Shown: positions 36,115 through 46,119, numbered from the stretch's first letter. The stretch is DNA of 64,000 nt from Iodidimonas sp. SYSU 1G8 (GCF_039655775.1 NZ_JBBYXJ010000001.1:1116001-1180000); one strand, 5' to 3'. Made by a program: numbers and translations. Notes: generated from the letters alone by a model not told the origin.

Positions 36115-36723
36115 ATGGTCCGCCCGATATCGGCCGCCTTACTCGTCTGGGTCGCGCTGACGGTTCCTTACCAGGCATTGGCAGATTCAGCACCGAAACC
36201 TTGCGCCGAAATGCCGGGAACGCCCAGCAGGAAGCCGAAGCCGTTATGGAAGTCGGTGCCGCTGATGTCCGTGCTCACCAAGGTGGAGGAACGCGGGGAG
36301 GCCGGGTTTCGGTTGGCGTGGTCGCCGCCCCTGTCGCAGTGCCTGGTGGAGACACTGGATGCGGGGGGCATGCCGATCAATGCGGTGCACGCAACATTCC
36401 TGAAGGACGGCAAGGATCTTGAGGACAGGCTGATCTACCGCTTCTCGGGCGGTGAAGCCGATGGCGCGCGCGATGTGGTCGTGCTGTTCGACCCCTTATC
36501 GTCCGTCCTCACGAAGGTCCATCTGTTCTATGTCGCGGAAATGCGCGGCGGCCAGATTTTCTACTATGCCATGTTCGACGGATTGCCACCCTACGAGACG
36601 CTCAAGCAGACCGTGGCCGGCGTGCTGAGCGGTGAAGAAAAGCCGCTGGCGGTGGTCCATTGGCAACCCGGCGCCAAGGAGGGCAGCATCGACGTTTTCG
36701 ACGCGGACAGGCTGAAGCGTTAG
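36115..36723 (+). CDS. Exported hypothetical protein
   Basis: 202 residues. The signal peptide covers about residues 1-23 (ISAALLVWVALTVPYQALA). The mature part has two early cysteines (KPCAEMPG and SQCLVETLD) and a beta-type pattern with DVVVLFDPLSSVLTKVHLFYV. ATG 36115 follows GAAGGAAT. Not recognised. Confidence 0.65.
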   Translation: MVRPISAALLVWVALTVPYQALADSAPKPCAEMPGTPSRKPKPLWKSVPLMSVLTKVEERGEAGFRLAWSPPLSQCLVETLDAGGMPINAVHATFLKDGKDLEDRLIYRFSGGEADGARDVVVLFDPLSSVLTKVHLFYVAEMRGGQIFYYAMFDGLPPYETLKQTVAGVLSGEEKPLAVVHWQPGAKEGSIDVFDADRLKR

Positions 36724-36850
36724 GCGCCGATTTTCGGTCGGGGGGCGGAATGACGATTCACGGTTCTGAAGAACGTGCCCGAATCGGACTCTTGCGCTCC
36801 ATCCTCCAAACAACGCTGGAACGGGCGTCATTATCGATACAGGTGGACCA

Positions 36851-37195
36851 TTGAGTACCGGAGAGAATTTTATAGCTCATTGGATCTGGATGGCAGGTCT
36901 CGCAATATCTTTCGTTCTGATAGTCAGCCTACCCCTTCTTGTTGATGGCGAAAGACTTGAGTTGTTCGCGATAGAAGATGTAGAAGTCTACTCAAGCCCA
37001 GAGGGTTCGACCGTAACGGCGCTTATTAGATCCGGTGAGCTCGCTCCCATTATCGCATGCGACTACACCAAATCAGATAGAATTTTGGAAATTGAAGTAG
37101 ATGGAAGAGCCGGTTATGTTATTGATGGAAAATATACTATAATCAAGAAATCCAGATCAGAACATTCTATCTCTCCGGTCTCATTTTCATGCTAA
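36851..37195 (+). CDS. Small membrane protein with SH3-like tail
   Basis: 114 residues. One N-terminal membrane helix (WIWMAGLAISFVLIVSLPLLV) precedes a beta-rich tail that resembles a bacterial SH3 (DVEVYSSPEGSTVTALIRSGE, then RAGYVIDGKY). The start is TTG 36851 behind AGGTGG; ATG 36890 would cut into the helix. The tail is AT-rich. Not recognised as a family. Confidence 0.5.
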   Translation: MSTGENFIAHWIWMAGLAISFVLIVSLPLLVDGERLELFAIEDVEVYSSPEGSTVTALIRSGELAPIIACDYTKSDRILEIEVDGRAGYVIDGKYTIIKKSRSEHSISPVSFSC

Positions 37196-37261
37196 ACTGA
37201 CAGGCTCGTCGAGCGACTGTTATTAGTGATAGTGTCGACGGCCCTTGCAGAAATAACCCAC

Positions 37262-37365
37262 CCGCATCGCCGAAGAACGTACGCACCCGCCCATTGCCAC
37301 GCTAAAGGTAATATGGTGCAGCAGGCCGGGAATGACGGCACGGGCGCGGCGGGCCACGCCCCATT
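37262..37365 (-). mobile_element. Fragment of the RAYT element (transposase N-terminal region)
   Basis: The sequence matches the 5' part of the intact transposase gene (from the start to about the end of the region coding NGRARTFF), but with no terminal repeat on either side and changes that break the frame. It is therefore a truncated remnant, not the same deletion type as the two short copies. Confidence 0.6.
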
Positions 37366-37384
37366 GTCAGCGTAACTCGTAATT

Positions 37385-37783
37385 CTAGCGTACTTTTACG
37401 TACGAAATCGCAAAATCAGGATTTACTCTTAACAAAACATCCCCCAACAGAGTTCTTTCTAATTCAGGACTCCAGAACCCCTGGGTTCTTTTGGGTCGGA
37501 GATGACCATCATACCCAAACACATAATCATTAAAACCCAAACGTACAGTCGAATCATAAGTCAAATAATGATACCACGTATTAGAATTTTCGACTACAAG
37601 CCTGCCCTGAACCCTGTATTCCAAACTATACGTGCCATCTTCGTATAGCACTAGTCGCTCATCACCCTGATCATGAGTCGCAACGTACAACCCGATGACT
37701 GACGCTCGATCCACCGAATCGGAACAACCTGATAAGGCTATCGCGTACAATACACAGGCCATCTTCAGCACATACCCAAGCAT
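37385..37783 (-). CDS. Orphan lipoprotein
   Basis: 132 residues. The signal region ends in a lipobox (AIALSGCSDS, the Cys about residue 20), so an inner- or outer-membrane lipoprotein is predicted. The mature part has beta-strand pairs with DERLVLYEDGTYSLEYRVQG, a pattern also seen in small lipocalin- or META-type proteins, but it is not assigned. ATG 37783. AT-rich coding. Confidence 0.6.
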   Translation of the reverse strand: MLGYVLKMACVLYAIALSGCSDSVDRASVIGLYVATHDQGDERLVLYEDGTYSLEYRVQGRLVVENSNTWYHYLTYDSTVRLGFNDYVFGYDGHLRPKRTQGFWSPELERTLLGDVLLRVNPDFAISYVKVR

Positions 37784-37950
37784 CAATACCTACCAAATCC
37801 GGTGACACAGCGTAATCGAGGCATGCCGATGCCAAGCTGGTCACCCTCCTCCACACCATCACCGATACATTTCCGCCGGCGTCCACCCCGCCTGATCTGC
37901 CTCGCCCTCCGAAAAGAACCATCGTTCCCCGGCGGACTGGTTGATCACTG

Positions 37951-37985
37951 ATTTCGGTGACAGATTTCGGTGACAGTGCACTTAA
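37951..37985. repeat. Left end of the RAYT element with partial tandem copy
   Basis: ATTTCGGTGACAG (37951-37963) is followed directly by the same 13 bases, which continue as TGCACTTAACTG. The second copy is the inverse complement of the right end at 38672-38700. The doubled 13 bp suggests that an element end was cut and joined to another, or slippage. Confidence 0.8.
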
Positions 37986-38644
37986 CTGTCCTTCGGCTTC
38001 GGGCCCCGCTTGCCGGGCTTGAGCGTACGGTTTGTCGCGTGTTCCAGGCCGACGATAAACGCGTCGTCGCCGAGGGGGCGGCCGATGGTTTCGGCGCGGC
38101 GCAGGCCGTCGAGCAGCGCCGGGTCGCCCTCGGTGGCGATGAAGTCGGCGAAGGGCGCGAACCGCTCCAGCACCGGCGCCAGCGTGGTGATGCCGTCGTC
38201 GCGGCCGGACAGGTGGGCATGCACGCTGGACCACGGCCAATCCTGGGCCCGCGCCGCCAGCCGCGCCCGGACGGGGTTGAGGGCGATATAGCGCACCGCC
38301 GCGCCCAGATGCGCCTCGTCCATGGCGGCGGCGCCGAACCGGCCCTGCCAGAAATGCCCGCTCCGCCGCTCGCGCGCGTGCACCGCGCCGGCATAGCGCC
38401 GGTGCACCGGCGCCAGCGCGCGCCGCAGCCCGTCCGCGTCGGATGGCACCAGGATCAGGTGGACGTGATTGGGCATCAGCACCCAACTCCAGACCTCGAC
38501 GCCCGCCGCGCGGCACGAGGCGGCCAGCAGGTCGCGGTAGAGCGCGTAGTCCGCGTCGCTGAAGAACGTCCGCGCCCGCCCGTTGCCACGCTGGGTGACA
38601 TGGTGCGGCAGACCGGGAATGACGACGCGGGCGAGACGGGCCAT
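37982..38644 (-). CDS. REP-associated tyrosine transposase (RAYT)
   Basis: 220 residues of the IS200-like Y1 transposase family. The HUH motif is NHVHLI with H60 and H62. The candidate catalytic tyrosine is Y118 in RYIALNPVR. The N-terminal PHHVTQRGNG and GHFWQGRF are family signatures. A single-strand DNA nick-and-join enzyme, thought to act on REP-type palindromes. The reading frame is open and intact, so it may be active. The derivatives in this window would depend on it in trans. Confidence 0.93.
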   Translation of the reverse strand: MARLARVVIPGLPHHVTQRGNGRARTFFSDADYALYRDLLAASCRAAGVEVWSWVLMPNHVHLILVPSDADGLRRALAPVHRRYAGAVHARERRSGHFWQGRFGAAAMDEAHLGAAVRYIALNPVRARLAARAQDWPWSSVHAHLSGRDDGITTLAPVLERFAPFADFIATEGDPALLDGLRRAETIGRPLGDDAFIVGLEHATNRTLKPGKRGPKPKDS

Positions 38645-38671
38645 GACGCACTCTCGCCGGATCGGCGGCGG

Positions 38672-38700
38672 GCGTCAATTAAATGCACTGTCACCGAAAT
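38672..38700. repeat. Right end of the RAYT element
   Basis: GCGTCAATTAAATGCACTG followed by TCACCGAAAT. Near-identical ends are found at 33261-33289, 35932-35959 and 40006-40034. Confidence 0.85.
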
Positions 38701-38771
38701 TTGATTGAGCCCGGTCAATGCGCACTCGCACTTGGGTGGGCAGAATGCTCGTTCCCTTTCAGGAGCGTTTC

Positions 38772-39368
38772 ATGAAAACCCTATCGCGGCTTCGGATTTT
38801 TCACGCCTGCCTGGCGATCGTCGCCGTAACTGCTTACGCGACCGGTGAGGCGGGCAGTATCCATGCGTGGTTCGGTTACGGGGTTGCGTGCCTGATCGTC
38901 GTGCGCCTGATCTGGGCGACCACCGGCGTAACGCAACTCGGACTCAGCAAGTTCTACCCGAATTTCGTGGGTCTAAAGCTCGGCAATGCGGCCACCCATC
39001 CTGCGATCAGTCGAACTCTTCTGGCAGGCATTGCCTTGCTGGTCGTGGGTGCGGCGGCCACGGGTATCTGGATGGACCAGGGCAAGACCATCGGTTTCGG
39101 CCAGGCGCGGCCCACTGCCTATATTGCTGAGGCTGCGGATGGTGGCGAAGAGGAGCATGGGGATGGAGGGATGGTCGGCGAGGTGCATGAGACGCTCGCC
39201 AACGCGCTCGTGGTCGTCGTCGCGTTCCATGTCCTGTATCTGCTTCTCTTCAAGAGGCCGCTCGCCCTGTTCATGCTGTTCATCCGCGCGCCGCATGGAA
39301 ACCGGCGCCGGCGAGATGCACGTGAAGGCGAAAGCGTTGCCGATGGAGATGATCGCCAGCTACCCTGA
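38772..39368 (+). CDS. Cytochrome b561-type membrane protein
   Basis: 198 residues. Helices in the N-terminal half (RLRIFHACLAIVAVTAY, then HAWFGYGVACLIVVRLIW) carry histidines H11 and H31. A third (LLAGIALLVVGAAATGIW) and a fourth (ALVVVVAFHVLYLLLF) follow, the latter with His in VHETLAN and AFH. The four His would bind two b haems, as in prokaryotic b561 electron carriers. A polar tail (GNRRRRDAREGES) ends the protein. ATG 38772 has AGGAGC. A partner cytochrome c or dehydrogenase is not next to it. Confidence 0.82.
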   Translation: MKTLSRLRIFHACLAIVAVTAYATGEAGSIHAWFGYGVACLIVVRLIWATTGVTQLGLSKFYPNFVGLKLGNAATHPAISRTLLAGIALLVVGAAATGIWMDQGKTIGFGQARPTAYIAEAADGGEEEHGDGGMVGEVHETLANALVVVVAFHVLYLLLFKRPLALFMLFIRAPHGNRRRRDAREGESVADGDDRQLP

Positions 39369-39443
39369 TTTGTTCAGGTAGGGCGAGCCGCCAGGAGCGA
39401 TGACCGGAGAGGCGCTCAAGGGCGGCCGCGCCTGCACCCTGCG

Positions 39444-40034
39444 AATTCGGTGCCAGTGCACTCAACCATCCTTAGACTTCAGGCCCCGCTAGTCGGGCGT
39501 GAGCGTGCGCTTCGAGCGGACTGATACCCCGGTCGCGGGCCGTGTGGTAAGGTGACTGCACAGGTGCACACCGCACGTTCAGGCAGTTCAGATCAGCATG
39601 GCCCGCAAACGCTCGAAACCCGATCCCGTTGAAGACCTGCCCGACGACGAGGCGCCCGCCCCGGTGGTGCATTGCTGGCTCTGCGGGCGGCCCACGGGCG
39701 AGACCATCGTCTGGCACCATCCCGTGCCCAAGAGCCGGGGCGGGCGTGACGTGGTGCCGATGCATCCCATCTGCCAGCAGACGCTGATGGCCAATTTCAC
39801 CAATTCCGAACTGCAGCGCCACGGGCTGGACGTGGAGGGCCTGCTGGCCAACCCCAACGTGCGCAAATTCGTGGATTGGGTGGCGAAGAAGGACCCGGAT
39901 TTCACCGCGAGCACGGCCAAGAAGCAGCGCTGAGCGGGCATCTGGCGCATTCGGCATCTGGCGCTTTCGAACGTGCCATACCCCTTGCCGCCGGATCGGC
40001 GGCGAGCGGAAATTAAGTACACTGTCACCGAAAT
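39444..40034. mobile_element. RAYT-type element carrying an HNH-like gene instead of the transposase core
   Basis: The left end at 39444-39515 matches the left end and the last transposase codons (RTLTPD, stop, RGLKSKDG-like on the minus strand). The right end at 39981-40034 matches the transposase start region and the terminal repeat (AATTAAGTACACTGTCACCG). Between them there is no transposase core but an HNH-like gene on the opposite strand. The ends show more mismatches than in the intact copy. Confidence 0.7.
39598..39933 (+). CDS. HNH-endonuclease-like protein with altered active site
   Basis: 111 residues. The first zinc pair C26-x2-C29, the H40-H41 core in WHHPVPKSRGG and C59 of HPIC are kept. 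In related proteins the next residues read CH-x3-H, supplying the last histidines; here they are C-Q60-Q-T-L-M64, so those ligands or catalytic residues are lost. The C-terminal NVRKFVDWVAKKDPDF matches the family. It may be a DNA-binding remnant or an enzyme with changed chemistry. It lies inside RAYT-like ends, antisense to them. Confidence 0.75.
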   Translation: MARKRSKPDPVEDLPDDEAPAPVVHCWLCGRPTGETIVWHHPVPKSRGGRDVVPMHPICQQTLMANFTNSELQRHGLDVEGLLANPNVRKFVDWVAKKDPDFTASTAKKQR

Positions 40035-40170
40035 TTGGCGCCGACATTGGGTGCTGGCCGTCGCGTCCGAGCCATAAATATTCGTGTGAATTCAGCGGAT
40101 AAATGAACCAAATATACAAATATTAATTTAACAACTTGTAAACAATACCCTTGATCACCAAGTACGCTGA

Positions 40171-40176
40171 TATAAT
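40171..40176 (+). promoter_or_regulatory. Candidate -10 box of the 40199 gene
   Basis: TATAAT matches the consensus exactly within an AT-rich leader. The only -35-like site (TTGATC, 40151-40156) is 14 bp away, too close. It is 23 bp from the ATG. Confidence 0.35.
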
Positions 40177-40198
40177 AAAACATGACAAGGATCGCCCG

Positions 40199-40441
40199 AT
40201 GTATACGCGCCTTGATAGTTATATTGAGACCTGGTTGGATCAGAATGTCGGGTCCGGCCCCGAGTTGCTTCCGAATGATTCCGAACTGAGGGAACTGGCC
40301 AGGTCCTTGGCCTGCGACGTGAACAATCACGCGTTCGACAGCATGGACCTCGACTCATACGGCCCGTTCGCCCGGCGCATCGGCGAGGCGAGGCGCGCCG
40401 CGAACGCGCCCGCCAGAGCCAATCTGAATGGCCCTGCTTAA
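40199..40441 (+). CDS. Small orphan protein
   Basis: 80 residues. Soluble, acidic and helical: YTRLDSYIETWLDQNVG, then a pattern with LPNDSELRELARSLACDVN and a C-terminal basic stretch. ATG 40199 has AAGGA at 7 nt; the longer frame from TTG 40151 is unlikely. Not recognised; it is the last gene of the island. Confidence 0.6.
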   Translation: MYTRLDSYIETWLDQNVGSGPELLPNDSELRELARSLACDVNNHAFDSMDLDSYGPFARRIGEARRAANAPARANLNGPA

Positions 40442-40462
40442 CCGAGGCGGCGAAAGACCGCC

Positions 40463-41335
40463 CTATCCCCGGTAGCGGAACAGGCCTTCCTGGGCGACGG
40501 AGGCGACGAGCAGGCCGTCGCGGGTGTAGATGCTGCCGCGGTTGAAGCCGCGGGCGCCGGAGGCGCTGGGGCTGTCCATGGTGTAGAGCATCCAGTCGTC
40601 GTCCATCTTGAAGGGATGATGGAACCACATGGCGTGATCGAGGCTGGCGGATTGCAGCTTGCCCGACAACCAGGTGATGCCGTGCGGGCGGAAACAGGTG
40701 TCGAGCAGGGTCATGTCCGAGGCATAGGCGAGCATGCACTGGTTGAGCGGCAGATCGTCGCCCACCGAGGCGCGCGGGCGGAACCAGACGTGCTGCACCG
40801 GCTCGGTCGGCTGCGGGTTGATGAAATCCTGGCGGTTCACGTGGCGCATCTCGATGGGGCGCGGGCGCGAGAAGTGCTTGGCGATGTGCTCGGGCACCTT
40901 GTCGATCACGGCGAGGCGCAGTTCCTCGTCGCTGGGCAGGGATTCGGGCGGCGGCACGTCGGGCATGCTGGCCTGGTGCTCGAAGCCGTCCTCGGGAATC
41001 TGGAACGAGGCGGCCAGGTTGAAGATCTGCTTGCCGTGCTGGATCGCCACGACGCGGCGGGTGGTGAAGCTCTTGCCGTCGCGCGAGCGGTCGACCTCGT
41101 AGATGATCGGCACCTTGGGGTCGCCCGGGCGGATGAAATAGGCGTGCAGGGAATGGCAGATGCGGTTCTCGACCGTGCGATAGGCGGCGACCAGCGCCTG
41201 GCCGATCACCTGGCCGCCGAACACGCGCTGCCAGCTGACATCCGGGCTGAGGCCGCGGAATAGGTTCACCTCGAGCGGCTCGAGATCGAGCAGCTTGATC
41301 ACGTCCTCGACGGCATCCTCGTGGGTTTCGGTCAT
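40463..41335 (-). CDS. tesB: Acyl-CoA thioesterase II
   Basis: A 290-residue double-hotdog thioesterase that hydrolyses acyl-CoA to free acid and CoA. Marks: NLFRGLSPDVSWQRVFGGQVIGQALVAA, HSLHAYFIRPGDPKVPI, RVVAIQHGKQIFNLAASFQ, MLAYASDMTLLD (catalytic Asp) and LDHAMWFHHPF. ATG 41335 gives the family length; longer frames upstream are unsupported. Confidence 0.95.
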   Translation of the reverse strand: MTETHEDAVEDVIKLLDLEPLEVNLFRGLSPDVSWQRVFGGQVIGQALVAAYRTVENRICHSLHAYFIRPGDPKVPIIYEVDRSRDGKSFTTRRVVAIQHGKQIFNLAASFQIPEDGFEHQASMPDVPPPESLPSDEELRLAVIDKVPEHIAKHFSRPRPIEMRHVNRQDFINPQPTEPVQHVWFRPRASVGDDLPLNQCMLAYASDMTLLDTCFRPHGITWLSGKLQSASLDHAMWFHHPFKMDDDWMLYTMDSPSASGARGFNRGSIYTRDGLLVASVAQEGLFRYRG

Positions 41336-41510
41336 GACAGGCTCCGTCGTCGGTGAAAAGGTGCCCGGTATTATGCGCAGACGCGCCGGTGTGTCACGCG
41401 TTTGCGAAAGCCGCGCATGCATGGCAGGTGCCCCGGCACCGCGCGCGCTTTCCACCGTTCATGAGCGGCCCATATACTGACACCGACGCCCGCAATGCCA
41501 AGGAGGCCCG

Positions 41511-43132
41511 ATGGCCCGCGTTCCCGCCCCCAAGAAACCCGCCGCGAAAAAGGCACCGCCCCGCAAGGTCGCGGCCAAGAAGGAACCCGCGCGCAAGGGA
41601 GAGGCCGCCAGCCTGGTGATCCGCAACGCCACGCCGGACGACGTGGAAGCGATCATCGCCCTGGTGCAGCGGGTCTATCCGGACGACCAGCCTTATACGC
41701 AGGGCATGGTGCGCGGCCAGATCGTCACATTTCCCGAGGGCCAGTTCGTCGTCGTCTATGAAGGCGAGGTGGTGGGCTATGCCGCCAGCTTCCTGATCGA
41801 CGAGGCGACCGGCATGAGCCAGCACCGCTGGAGCGAGATCACCGGCTCGGGCTATGGCTCGCGCCACGATCCGAACGGCGAATGGCTCTATGGCATGGAA
41901 GTGTGCGTCGACCCGAGCCGGCGGCGGCTGCGCATCGGCCAGCGGCTGTACGACGCGCGCCAGCGGCTGTGCGAGGTGCAGGAGCTGAAGGGCATCGTGT
42001 TCGGCGGGCGCATGCCCGGCTGGGCGCGGCGGCGCAAGGCCTGGCCGGACCCGTGGGAGTACGTGCAGGCGGTGGCCGCGCGCAAGATCGACGATCCGGT
42101 GGTGAGCTTCCACATCCGCGCCGGGTTCGAGCCCATCGGCGTGCTTAAGAACTATCTGCGCGGCGACCGGGCGTCGGGCGGCTATGCCACGCACATGGTC
42201 TGGCGCAATCCCTATGCGCTGGAAGAACCGAGCCCGCATTCACCGCCGCAGGGCGAGAAGGAAGCGGTGCGCGTCGCCACGGTGCAGTTCCAGCAGCGGA
42301 TGATCGGCAGTTTCGACGAGTTCGTGTCCAACGTGGAGTATTTCGTCGACGTCACGGCCGATTATCGCTGCGACTTCGTGGTGTTCCCGGAGCTGTTCAC
42401 CCTGCAGCTGCTGGCGTTCGAGAAGCGCAAGCTGACGCCGGCCGAGGCCATCGAGACGCTGACCGAGTTCACGCCGCGCTTCATCGCGGCCATGCGCGAG
42501 CTGGCCATCGGCTACAACATCAACATCATCGGCGGCTCGCACCCGACGCGGACCGAGGATGGCGACATCCAGAACGTGGCCTATGTGTTCCTGCGCGACG
42601 GCTCGGTGCATGCGCAGGAGAAGATGCACCCGACGCCCAACGAGCGCCACTGGTGGAACATCAAGGGCGGCGACCACACGGCGGCGATCCAGACCGATTG
42701 CGGGCCGATCGGCGTGATGGTCTGCTATGATTCCGAGTTCCCGGAACTGGCGCGCCGGCTGGTCGACGAAGGCGCCAAGCTGCTGTTCGTGCCGTTCTGC
42801 ACCGACAACCGGCAGGGCTATCTGCGGGTGCGCTACTGCGCGCAGGCGCGGGCGATCGAGAACCAGTGCTATGTGGTGATGTCGGGCAATGTGGGCAATC
42901 TGCCCAATGTGGACAACATGGACATCCAGTACGCCCAGTCCTGCATCCTGACGCCCTGCGACTTCCCGTTCGCGCGCGACGGCATCGCCGCCGAGGCGAC
43001 GGAGAACGTGGAGACGGTGACCATCGCCGACCTGGACATGACCGACCTGGCCTGGGCACGGGCGCAGGGCACGGTGCGCAACCTGCGGGACCGGCGGTTC
43101 GACCTGTACAAGATCAACTGGCGCGACGGCGG

Positions 43133-43136
<4 letters not shown>
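41511..43136 (+). CDS. GNAT N-acetyltransferase / carbon-nitrogen hydrolase fusion
   Basis: 541 residues. A Lys/Ala/Pro-rich tail (residues 2-32) leads to a GNAT domain (35-235; marks VCVDPSRRRLRIGQRLY and SFHIRAGFEPIG) and then a nitrilase-type domain (from about 250) with the complete triad E294 (FPELF), K371 (EKMHPTPNE) and C405 (VCYDSEFPE). The paired architecture is known in several bacteria, but the substrate is not. The tail is like those of histone H1-like proteins, so nucleic acid or surface contacts are possible. Its stop overlaps the convergent ABC-F gene's stop. Confidence 0.88.
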
Positions 43137-44710
<1,574 letters not shown>

Positions 44711-44823
44711 GGCATACCGATGCAGCAGTGACGACGCGGGTGACAGCGGCGGTCGTCATCAGTTTCATCGGCAGGGTCCTCCTTCTCGCGACAGGCTGGA
44801 AGATAGGCCGCGCAGCGCGGGCG

Positions 44824-45471
44824 TCAAGCCTGCGGGGTGGGCGCGGGAGCCGGCTTGTTGACCAGCTTGCCGTTGAAGGCGATGGAAATGCGGATGTCGT
44901 CCTGCTCGTTGGGATAGACCCAGTGGCGCAGATAGGACGGGAAGATCAGCATGGTTCCGGCGACGGGCATCTTGCGGATCTTCGGCGCGAAGTGGATGGA
45001 TTGCAGACCGTCCATCTGGGAGACGGTGCCGCGCGGATCGAGGAATTCGATGGAGCCGCTGCGGCCGCTCGGGGCCGGCGGGACGGTGACATAGTAGCTG
45101 CCCGACCACTCGTGGTGCGGATGGGTGTGGGGCGTGTTGTAGGCGCCGCGCTCGTTGACGTTGATCCAGCCCTGGAGCGCATACGCCTTGTTGGTGAGGT
45201 CGAGCCCCGGCGCGACCTGACGGGTCGCGGCGCCCAGCGCGACGTAAATCTGCTGCGCCAGGGTCCGGAAGGACGCCTCGGGACGGCGGAAGAAATCCGT
45301 GTCGGAATGCCAGCCATGCTGGTTGCTGCGCTGCATGCCGGGCGCTGTCCGGCGATAGGCCAGCACGTCGGCGATCAGCGCCTGGTTGAGCGCCTCGGCG
45401 TCCTCCACCTTGAAGGTGAAGACCGGCGATGGAAAACACGGCTCGGACGCGAGCAAGGTCGGCGACGGCAT
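44824..45471 (-). CDS. TIGR02466-type putative 2OG-Fe(II) oxygenase
   Basis: 215 residues. The core HPHHEWSGSYYVTVPP, then SGSIEFLDPRG, and PSYLRHWVYPN followed by RISIAFN follow the 2-oxoglutarate oxygenase pattern with a His/Asp-like metal site and C-terminal His/Arg pair. TIGR02466 proteins are not characterised. A start at ATG 45471 is 67 bp from the lipoprotein gene's stop. Confidence 0.8.
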   Translation of the reverse strand: MPSPTLLASEPCFPSPVFTFKVEDAEALNQALIADVLAYRRTAPGMQRSNQHGWHSDTDFFRRPEASFRTLAQQIYVALGAATRQVAPGLDLTNKAYALQGWINVNERGAYNTPHTHPHHEWSGSYYVTVPPAPSGRSGSIEFLDPRGTVSQMDGLQSIHFAPKIRKMPVAGTMLIFPSYLRHWVYPNEQDDIRISIAFNGKLVNKPAPAPTPQA

Positions 45472-45538
45472 TGGACACTCCCCCTCTGGCCGGCGCCATT
45501 TTCCGCCAGCCGGCGCGTCGGCTCAAGCAGGCAATCGC

Positions 45539-46099
45539 CTACCGGACGCCGGCGCGGGCGATGTTGTAGCCGAGTTCCTCGCGGGTCAGCTGCAGGCCGA
45601 TCAGGATTTCCTCGTAGGGGATATCCTCGCCCTTGAGCGGCACCACGGCATCAATGGTCTCGCTCGAGGTGCTGATGCCGTTGCTGCCGAAGCTGTGGCT
45701 GCTGTCGTAGACGTCCTTCTTGGCGACGGTCTTGCTGTCGGGCGTGATGGCGACGAAATATTGCAGCGAGGCGCCGGAGTCGGTCGAGGCCGGTCCGCGT
45801 TCGGCGACCACGTCGAAGGTGATGCGCGCGTTCACCGCGCCCTTGTCCTCGCTGTTGACGCAAACCACCTTGAGGTTGGTGATTTCGGCCCGCAGGGCGA
45901 CATCCTGCGCCAGGCGGCCGAGGCCGGCGAAGCGGGTGACCTGACCCGTATAGGCGACGATGCCGACGGGCGGGCATTTCTGCTTCATCTCCTCCGACAT
46001 TCCCTGGTCGACCTTGCCGCCGAACAGGCTGCACCCTGACAGCACCAAAGCACCGCCCAGAACCGCGGCAACCCGCAGCGCGCCGATAGTACGCTTCAT
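45539..46099 (-). CDS. Lipoprotein of unknown function
   Basis: 186 residues. The lipobox LSGC ends the signal (GGALVLSGCSLFGG). The mature part has strands with VVCVNSEDKGAVNARITFDVVAE, a conserved type in alphaproteobacteria. ATG 46099; a TTG directly before it is in frame. Confidence 0.75.
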   Translation of the reverse strand: MKRTIGALRVAAVLGGALVLSGCSLFGGKVDQGMSEEMKQKCPPVGIVAYTGQVTRFAGLGRLAQDVALRAEITNLKVVCVNSEDKGAVNARITFDVVAERGPASTDSGASLQYFVAITPDSKTVAKKDVYDSSHSFGSNGISTSSETIDAVVPLKGEDIPYEEILIGLQLTREELGYNIARAGVR

Positions 46100-46119
46100 C
46101 AATCCGCCTTTTTACCGAG

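Larger units (their letters stand above)
37951..38700 (-). mobile_element. Intact REP-associated tyrosine transposase element
   Basis: A complete about 750-bp unit made of a transposase gene and inverted ends TTTCGGTGACAGTGCACTTAA (left, 37965-37985) and TTAAATGCACTGTCACCGAAA (right, 38679-38699). No target duplication is visible, as expected for HUH-type transposases. Short GC palindrome parts (GGATCGGCGGCGGGCG) lie inside the right end. Three other copies in this window have the same right end and all lie in the same direction. Confidence 0.85.

Noticed and set aside
36496-36831. Minus-strand open frame within the 36115 gene's 3' part
   Set aside because: No signal, motif or ribosome site; it overlaps the exported protein gene, which has a signal peptide and a good start.
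33053-40034. CRISPR-like array from the repeated 28-bp ends
   Set aside because: Only four ends spaced by 2-3 kb with genes between them; no regular spacers and no cas genes. They are transposon ends.
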